Below the pieces are notes generated by a model that did no database searches, was not told where the DNA came from, and saw nothing but the letters and a program-made list of their open reading frames with translations. DNA of 64,000 bases from Aureimonas mangrovi (GTDB lineage Bacteria > Pseudomonadota > Alphaproteobacteria > Rhizobiales > Rhizobiaceae): contig NZ_CP059692.1 in NCBI RefSeq assembly GCF_014058705.1, positions 1,121,001 through 1,185,000 on the forward strand. Reading direction: 5' to 3'. Below, piece by piece: positions 59,211 through 64,000 of the stretch. How positions within the stretch are numbered: the first letter of the stretch is position 1; each line of letters starts with the position of its first letter. The position numbers and the translations under genes are program-made.

Positions 59211-61180
59211 CAGAAGGCCTGTCCGATGCCGGCATAGATCTGGAACGAGCCGTCGCGCGGGCCCGGATCGAGCGGAATGCCGACGTCGATGCGGATCGGG
59301 CCGAAGCTCGTCAGATATCGCGCGCCGACGCCGGCCCCGAGCTTGAACTCGCCGAAATCGGGAAAAAGATCGTCGGAAACCGTGCCGCCGTCGATGAACG
59401 GCACGATCTGGATGTTCTCCGTCACCCCGATGCGCAGTTCGGCGGATGCCTCGAAGAGCGAAAGGCCGCCGGTCGGCGTGTCGACGAAGATCGGGTTGGT
59501 GCCGGGGAGGGCGAAGTCCGGGTAGTAGGGGCCGATCGACTGGAAAACGTAGCCGCGCACCGAGCCGCCGCCGCCGGCATAGAAGCGCCGGGAGTTTGGC
59601 ACATCCTCAAGGTCCGCGCCGAAGACCGAGCCGAGCGCGGCGCGGCCGGCGACGATGAAGCGATCGTTCTCGTCGAAGGAGAGATAGGCCGAGACGTCGC
59701 CGCGTGCCTTGACGAAGGGCGTCGAGCCCAGCGCATCGTAGGAAGGTTCGACATAGGCCTGCAGGCGGAGCCCCTCGGTCGGGTTCAGCTCGTCGTCACG
59801 GTTGTCGAAGGTGTAGGTGAGGGGCGCCGAGGCGATCAGGAATTCGTCGTCGCCCAGATAGTCGGTGATCTCCTCGTATTCGACGCGGATGCCCGCGATG
59901 ACGCTCTGCACCTCGTCGATCTTGTATTCGACCCCACTTGTGCCCGCGATGGAGTAGCGGTCGTAGGCGAGCGGCTGTTCGCGCAGCGCGATCAGCGAGC
60001 CGACATAGACGGAGTCGGGCCCGAGAACGCCTGGCCTGCGGAAGGTCGCCCCGCCGCGGAAGTCGACGCCGTCGATCTCGCGGCCATTGTCGGAAATCTC
60101 GTTGGCGCCGATGCGGCTGACCGAGCCTTCGAGGCGGATGCTCTCGGCGCGGCCGAACAGATTGCGGCGCTCATAATAGGCATTCACGCCCGCGCCGTCC
60201 GTGTTGGAGAAGGTGGCGCCGGCGCCCAGCGTGTTGAACGGACGCTCGGAAACCTCGACCAGAACCGGCACCGTGCCGTCGGAGGCCTGCGCGTCCGCGA
60301 TGCGCACGTTCACTGACGAGAAGACGCCGAGGGAGACGAGGCGCTCGCGGGCGAGCTCGAGATCCTCCGGCGAGTAGATCGTGCCGGGCTCGATCCCGGC
60401 CATGTAGGCCACAAAGCCCGGGATGACCTCTTGCGTGCCGGTGACGCTGGTCTGGCCGAAGGGCACGGGCTCGCCTGGCGAAAGCTCCAGCGCATAGTCC
60501 AGCGTGTCGGTCGCGTGGTCGGCGACGACGTCGCGCCCCGTGACGGCGACGAAGGGGCGGCCCTCGTTGCGCAGATCGCGGAAGACCTGGTTCTCGGCGG
60601 CGAGGATCCGGGTGGAATCGGCCGATGATCCGGGAGTCAGTTCATAGGTCTCGGGATCGAGGACACGGCCGTTGTCGGTGGAAAGCGCCACGCGCCCGAC
60701 CGTGAAAAGATCGCCCGGCTGAACGAAGATCTCGACGGGCACCGGGCCGGACGTGTCGAAGGTCGCGTCCGGCTGCAGTTCGGCGATGTCCTGCCCCTGG
60801 ATGCGGATCGTGACGATACCGCCGTAGCGGGAATTCTCGAACAGCGCCGCAACAAGGCGCCGGCGGTCGTTCCGGGCTTTCGACAGAAGACCGAGCGAGC
60901 CGGACACCGCCTCGTCCTCATCGGCAACGAGGGTGGAAGCCGAGCGCAGTGTGCTTTCGAGATCCTCGATCTCGGGCGAGACCGTCAGGGTGACAGTGTA
61001 CTCGACCGGATCGACGATATCGTCGCCTTCCTCGTCCTCGTCCTCGTCGCTGGTAAAAAGACCGAACGGGTCGAGAAGGCTGCGCGCGTCGGCACTCGTC
61101 GGCGCCAAGGCAAGAAGGCTCGTCGACGCCACGGCGAATGCGGCGATACCGCCAAGAAGGCCCTTGAATTCGATACGCAA
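59210..61180 (-). CDS. tamA: Translocation and assembly module outer-membrane protein TamA
   Basis: TamA is an Omp85-family beta-barrel that works with TamB. The product is about 656 residues from a TTG at 61180, which gives a signal peptide (residues about 10-32, SADARS), an acidic stretch DEDEDEEGDD, three POTRA domains and a C-terminal barrel with the conserved GGSVRGYVFQSIGP (VRGY lid-lock) and a terminal Phe (GIGQAF). No ATG is available upstream of the signal peptide, so the N terminus is uncertain; GAGAAG lies 10 bases ahead of the TTG. It is coupled to tamB by TGATG. Confidence 0.92.
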   Translation of the reverse strand: MRIEFKGLLGGIAAFAVASTSLLALAPTSADARSLLDPFGLFTSDEDEDEEGDDIVDPVEYTVTLTVSPEIEDLESTLRSASTLVADEDEAVSGSLGLLSKARNDRRRLVAALFENSRYGGIVTIRIQGQDIAELQPDATFDTSGPVPVEIFVQPGDLFTVGRVALSTDNGRVLDPETYELTPGSSADSTRILAAENQVFRDLRNEGRPFVAVTGRDVVADHATDTLDYALELSPGEPVPFGQTSVTGTQEVIPGFVAYMAGIEPGTIYSPEDLELARERLVSLGVFSSVNVRIADAQASDGTVPVLVEVSERPFNTLGAGATFSNTDGAGVNAYYERRNLFGRAESIRLEGSVSRIGANEISDNGREIDGVDFRGGATFRRPGVLGPDSVYVGSLIALREQPLAYDRYSIAGTSGVEYKIDEVQSVIAGIRVEYEEITDYLGDDEFLIASAPLTYTFDNRDDELNPTEGLRLQAYVEPSYDALGSTPFVKARGDVSAYLSFDENDRFIVAGRAALGSVFGADLEDVPNSRRFYAGGGGSVRGYVFQSIGPYYPDFALPGTNPIFVDTPTGGLSLFEASAELRIGVTENIQIVPFIDGGTVSDDLFPDFGEFKLGAGVGARYLTSFGPIRIDVGIPLDPGPRDGSFQIYAGIGQAF

Positions 61181-61517
61181 ATGAACGTCTTCTCTTCGCA
61201 AGGACCCGGTCTGCTCCGGGAGCGAACGAGAAGGCGGCGAACCGGCCTTTTCATGCGAGCGGCCAGACGGCCGGCACTTCCCCCGAAGCGTGCTTCGGAA
61301 AGATGCCTGCAAGCCGACGTTGCGACAACCGTCGAATCGACCGATGGCGCCATTTGGTCGCGGGGCAGGCTATTCCATGAAGGTTTTGTGGGACTTGCGC
61401 CACAGGTTTGCGGCTCTGCGCGAGGCTGCACGTAAATCCCCGCCCGCTGAAGCAGGCGAGGGGGGCGATCCGTCCGGCGTTCGGCCGGCGGCGGGTCGGA
61501 GGGCGTGTGGTGCGTCC
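61181..61517. other. Intergenic region between BA14K-like gene and tamA
   Basis: No gene is recognised in these 337 bases. Near 61441-61458 a minus-strand hairpin (CGCCTGC-TTCA-GCGGGCG, one G.T pair) followed by GGGGATTTACG could terminate the BA14K-like transcript. The tamA promoter should lie in the right-to-left stretch after it, but I see no convincing -35/-10 pair. Confidence 0.45.
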
Positions 61518-61895
61518 TCAGAGGCGGCAGACGCGTCGGTCACCGCGGCTGTTCACCACATAAGTGTGGGTGCGCGGGTCGTAGGACCGGTAACGCTGGG
61601 CGCAGCGTGCGACCGAGGCGCGGCTCGGACGCGGACCATGATAGCGATCGCGCCCACGGTCGCCACGGTCCCAATGCCGGTCGCGGCGGTCATGGCCGCG
61701 GCACTCGCGAGCCCGCGGGTTGCGATCGCAAAAGCTGCGCCCGCGATCGCGATCGCGAACCCGGTCGACCTCGACGCCCCGCGGGCCGACCTCGATCCGC
61801 ACGCCCTGCGCGGACGCCTGCGGAGTGGCGAAAGACAGAGAGCCCGTCGCCAGAACCGCGACTGCCAGCATGCTCTGGAAAATCTTGCGCATCAT
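61518..61895 (-). CDS. BA14K-like secreted basic protein
   Basis: The 125-residue protein has a signal peptide (residues 1 to about 30, QASAQ), an Arg/Asp-rich low-complexity middle (RDRDRGR, DRRDRHWDRGDRGRD) and a C-terminal Cys-containing block RCAQRYRSYDPRTHTYVVNSRG with a final RVCRL. That block resembles the BA14K signature (CxxRYRSYDPxTGTYxxxxGxRxxC), a family first found as Brucella antigens and common in Hyphomicrobiales; four Cys residues could form two disulfides in the periplasm. GAGGAAACG precedes the ATG pair at 61895. Confidence 0.75.
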   Translation of the reverse strand: MMRKIFQSMLAVAVLATGSLSFATPQASAQGVRIEVGPRGVEVDRVRDRDRGRSFCDRNPRARECRGHDRRDRHWDRGDRGRDRYHGPRPSRASVARCAQRYRSYDPRTHTYVVNSRGDRRVCRL

Positions 61896-62023
61896 CGTTT
61901 CCTCGTTTGTGCCTTGGCCGCTTCGCGCTCGCCAGCTTGATGGCGCCAACATGCTCGCGTCCGCCTGAACGTCCGCTGAACCGAGCGTTCAAAGTGCGGC
62001 CAAGGGTCACGCCGTCAAGCCGC

Positions 62024-62052
62024 TTGGTCGAACGAAATGAGAACGCTATATC
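62024..62052 (+). promoter_or_regulatory. Promoter of the radical-SAM gene, apparently giving a leaderless mRNA
   Basis: TTGGTC (62024-62029), 17 bases, TATATC (62047-62052), close to the rhizobial CTTGAC/CTATAT consensus. The predicted transcript start falls at about 62059, the A of the ATG. No ribosome site is seen before the ATG, as expected for a leaderless message. Confidence 0.55.
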
Positions 62053-62058
62053 GGGCGA

Positions 62059-63294
62059 ATGGCTCAGACGACGCTCATCGACAAGCTCGCGATCCTATCG
62101 GACGCCGCGAAATACGATGCATCCTGTGCGTCCAGCGGCTCGACGAAACGCGACTCGTCGAAGACGAAGGGTATAGGATCGACGGAAGGCTCCGGCATCT
62201 GCCACGCCTATGCGCCGGACGGGCGATGCATCTCGCTCCTCAAGATCCTTCTGACCAATTTCTGCATCTATGACTGCGTCTATTGCATCAATCGCTCCTC
62301 ATCGAACGTGGCGCGGGCGCGCTTCTCGGTGGACGAAGTCGTCGAGCTGACGCTCAACTTCTACAAGCGCAACTACATTGAGGGCCTGTTCCTCTCCTCC
62401 GGCATCATCCGCAACTCGGATTACACGATGGAGGAGATGGTGCGCGTAGCACGAAAGCTGCGCCTCGAGCATGGCTTTGCCGGATACATCCACCTGAAGA
62501 CCATCCCGGATGCCTCGCCCGCGCTGATCGAGGAGGCGGGGCTTTTCGCCGACCGACTGTCGATCAACATCGAACTGCCGACGGATCTCTCTCTCGGCGC
62601 GCTCGCGCCGGAAAAGGCACCGCGCGACATCAAGCGCTCGATGGGGCACCTGCGGCTCAAGATCGAGGAGCACAAGGGTGAGAAGAAGGACCGGGCGCGG
62701 CCGAAGAAGTTCGCTCCGGGCGGTCAGTCGACGCAGATGATCATCGGCGCGGACGGCTCGGACGACGACGCGGTCCTGTCGCGTTCCGAGAACCTCTACG
62801 GCAATTACCGTTTGCGCCGCGTCTACTATTCGGCCTTCTCGCCGATCCCCGATGCGTCCTCGCGCCTGCCGCTCGCCAAGCCGCCCTTGATGCGCGAGCA
62901 TCGGCTGTACCAGGCGGATTGGCTGATGCGCTTTTACGGTTTCGAACGCGGCGAGATCGTCTCGGGCGGCATCGGCGGGATGCTCGATCTCTCGATCGAT
63001 CCCAAGCTGGCCTGGGCTTTGAAGAACCGCGGCCGATTTCCGGTCGACGTCAACCGCGCCGATCGCGAGACGCTGCTGCGCGTTCCGGGCTTCGGGACGA
63101 AGGCTGTCGACCGCATTCTGTCGACGCGCCGCCATCGCACGCTTCGGCTCGACGATGTGGCGAAGCTCTGCCATTCGGTCGAGAGGGTCCGCCCTTTCGT
63201 ATCGGCGCTCGACTGGTCGCCCGGCGGCTTGACCGATCGTGAGCATTTGCGCCCACTGGTCGCGCCGAAGGCCGAGCAGCTGAGCCTGTTCTGA
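62059..63294 (+). CDS. Putative DNA modification/repair radical SAM protein (TIGR03916 type)
   Basis: The 411-residue protein has the radical-SAM cluster motif CIYDCVYC (CxxxDCxYC form) near residue 68-76, an N terminus with CHAYAPDGRCISLLKILLTNFC, and a C-terminal helix-hairpin-helix DNA-binding segment FPVDVNRADRETLLRVPGFG. This matches the family named putative DNA modification/repair radical SAM protein, whose substrate is unproven. Its TGA overlaps the ATG of a DUF4130 gene, a pairing seen in many bacteria. A predicted leaderless promoter lies just upstream. Confidence 0.93.
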   Translation: MAQTTLIDKLAILSDAAKYDASCASSGSTKRDSSKTKGIGSTEGSGICHAYAPDGRCISLLKILLTNFCIYDCVYCINRSSSNVARARFSVDEVVELTLNFYKRNYIEGLFLSSGIIRNSDYTMEEMVRVARKLRLEHGFAGYIHLKTIPDASPALIEEAGLFADRLSINIELPTDLSLGALAPEKAPRDIKRSMGHLRLKIEEHKGEKKDRARPKKFAPGGQSTQMIIGADGSDDDAVLSRSENLYGNYRLRRVYYSAFSPIPDASSRLPLAKPPLMREHRLYQADWLMRFYGFERGEIVSGGIGGMLDLSIDPKLAWALKNRGRFPVDVNRADRETLLRVPGFGTKAVDRILSTRRHRTLRLDDVAKLCHSVERVRPFVSALDWSPGGLTDREHLRPLVAPKAEQLSLF

Positions 63295-64000
63295 TGTTCG
63301 TCGCCAGCCTCGTCGCCCCGGCTGATTTCGAGGGTTGGCGGTCGGCCGCGCGCACGGCGTTGGCGCTCGGCATCGAGCCTGAGCATATGAGCTTTTCGGT
63401 CGAGGGCGAGGCGGGCGAGCTCTTCGCCGAGCCGCTGCCGCCGATGCCCAAGGGCACGGCGCCCGCTTTCGTGCCGCGCGCCTTCCCGGACCTTGCCGGC
63501 CTTCTCGTCTGCAACAGCGACCCGGAGCGCTTCCGCCTCGCCTACCGGCTTCTCTGGCGCCTGCAGAATGAAAAGGCGCTTCTGGAGATCGTCTCGGACC
63601 CGGACGTTTCACGTGCGCAGGAGATGGCGAAGGCCGTGCGCCGTGACAGCCACAAGATGAAGGCCTTCGTGCGCTTTCGGGAGATCGAGACACCGGAGGG
63701 GCGACACTACATCGCCTGGTTCGAGCCCTTCCACCACGTCGTCGAGCTGACGGCGCCCTTCTTCATGCGGCGTTTCACCGGCATGGTATGGTCGATCCTG
63801 ACGCCGAAGCGCTCCGTCCACTGGGATGGGGTGGAACTGGACTTTGGCCCGGGTGCGTCCGCCGATCAGAAGCCGGCGGACGACGACATGGAAGCGCTCT
63901 GGCTCACCTACTATGCCTCGATCTTCAACCCGGCCCGGCTGAAGGTGAAGGCGATGCAGGCGGAGATGCCGAAGAAATACTGGCACAACCTGCCTGAAGC
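63294..64000 (+). CDS. DUF4130 / UdgX-associated DNA metabolism protein, 3' end outside window
   Basis: An open frame runs from the ATG sharing one base with the radical-SAM stop (TGATG) to the window end, 235 complete codons. It holds the DUF4130 domain (TIGR03915): DSHKMKAFVRFREIE, IAWFEPFHHVVEL, APFFMRRFTGMVWSILTP, and YYASIFNPARLKVKAMQAEMPKKYWHNLPE. In many bacteria this domain is fused to a C-terminal UdgX uracil-DNA glycosylase (TIGR03914), which would lie just beyond base 64000; that part cannot be seen. Together the pair is a predicted DNA-repair unit. Confidence 0.9.
   Translation, partial: MFVASLVAPADFEGWRSAARTALALGIEPEHMSFSVEGEAGELFAEPLPPMPKGTAPAFVPRAFPDLAGLLVCNSDPERFRLAYRLLWRLQNEKALLEIVSDPDVSRAQEMAKAVRRDSHKMKAFVRFREIETPEGRHYIAWFEPFHHVVELTAPFFMRRFTGMVWSILTPKRSVHWDGVELDFGPGASADQKPADDDMEALWLTYYASIFNPARLKVKAMQAEMPKKYWHNLPE

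Overview
The window is 64 kb of gene-dense, GC-rich chromosomal DNA with no mobile element, CRISPR array, rRNA or tRNA that I can see. It comes from an alphaproteobacterium, most likely of the order Hyphomicrobiales (Rhizobiales). The lineage call rests on several families largely confined to that group (DUF2093, DUF2585/UPF0314, DUF4170, DUF2927, a BA14K-like protein, the TIGR01459 HAD family), on the short HisG plus HisZ arrangement, on a CIRCE-controlled groESL operon, and on three exact matches to the alphaproteobacterial general-stress (EcfG-type) promoter GGAAC-N16-CGTT. I cannot name the genus from sequence alone.

Layout, left to right. 1-2.9 kb: 3' end of a short-chain dehydrogenase, a 62-residue stress-promoter gene, a branched-chain amino-acid type ABC binding protein and a macro-domain deacetylase. 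3-7 kb: glycolate oxidase glcDEF. 7-9.8 kb: two paralogous periplasmic L,D-transpeptidases and a DUF2927 protein. 9.9-14.4 kb: tag, then overlapping hisS-hisZ-hisG, then a DoxX protein. 14.5-17.1 kb: fumC, csbD and a TauE/SafE exporter. 17.4-19.9 kb: groESL, with an unusual 96-bp tandem array directly behind groEL. 20-31.9 kb: HAD phosphatase-ribF, ileS, a lipoprotein, tadA, an RluB-type pseudouridine synthase with very long basic tails, rsmD and a pair of M16 proteases (one apparently catalytically dead). 32-34.3 kb: patatin phospholipase, topoisomerase IB and a Hva1/TUDOR protein. 34.4-40 kb: pmbA/tldE, a CysQ/IMPase-like phosphatase, DUF4170, an acyltransferase, waaA and lpxK, which together form a lipid A/Kdo assembly cluster. 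40-42 kb: DUF2093 and mutL. 42-53.4 kb: a glycogen operon pgi-glgP-glgC-glgA-pgm-DUF2585-glgX on the minus strand. 53.5-61.2 kb: tamA-tamB outer-membrane assembly. 61.5-64 kb: a BA14K-like secreted protein and a radical-SAM plus DUF4130/UdgX-type DNA-repair pair, the last gene cut by the window end.

Many neighbours are translationally coupled through ATGA, GTGA or TGATG overlaps (glcD/E, hisS/Z/G, HAD/ribF, acyltransferase/waaA/lpxK, glgC/glgA, pgm/DUF2585/glgX, tamA/tamB, radical SAM/DUF4130), so these are firm operon assignments.

No obviously new multi-gene defence or biosynthetic system is present. The observations that most deserve a second look are: the triplicated groEL 3' end, which keeps a 123-codon frame open behind the groEL stop; the general-stress promoters, including one on topoisomerase IB that lies opposite a TUDOR-domain gene; the near-exact 101-residue repeats inside TamB; a predicted leaderless promoter for the radical-SAM repair gene; and the DUF2585 membrane protein locked by overlaps into the glycogen operon.
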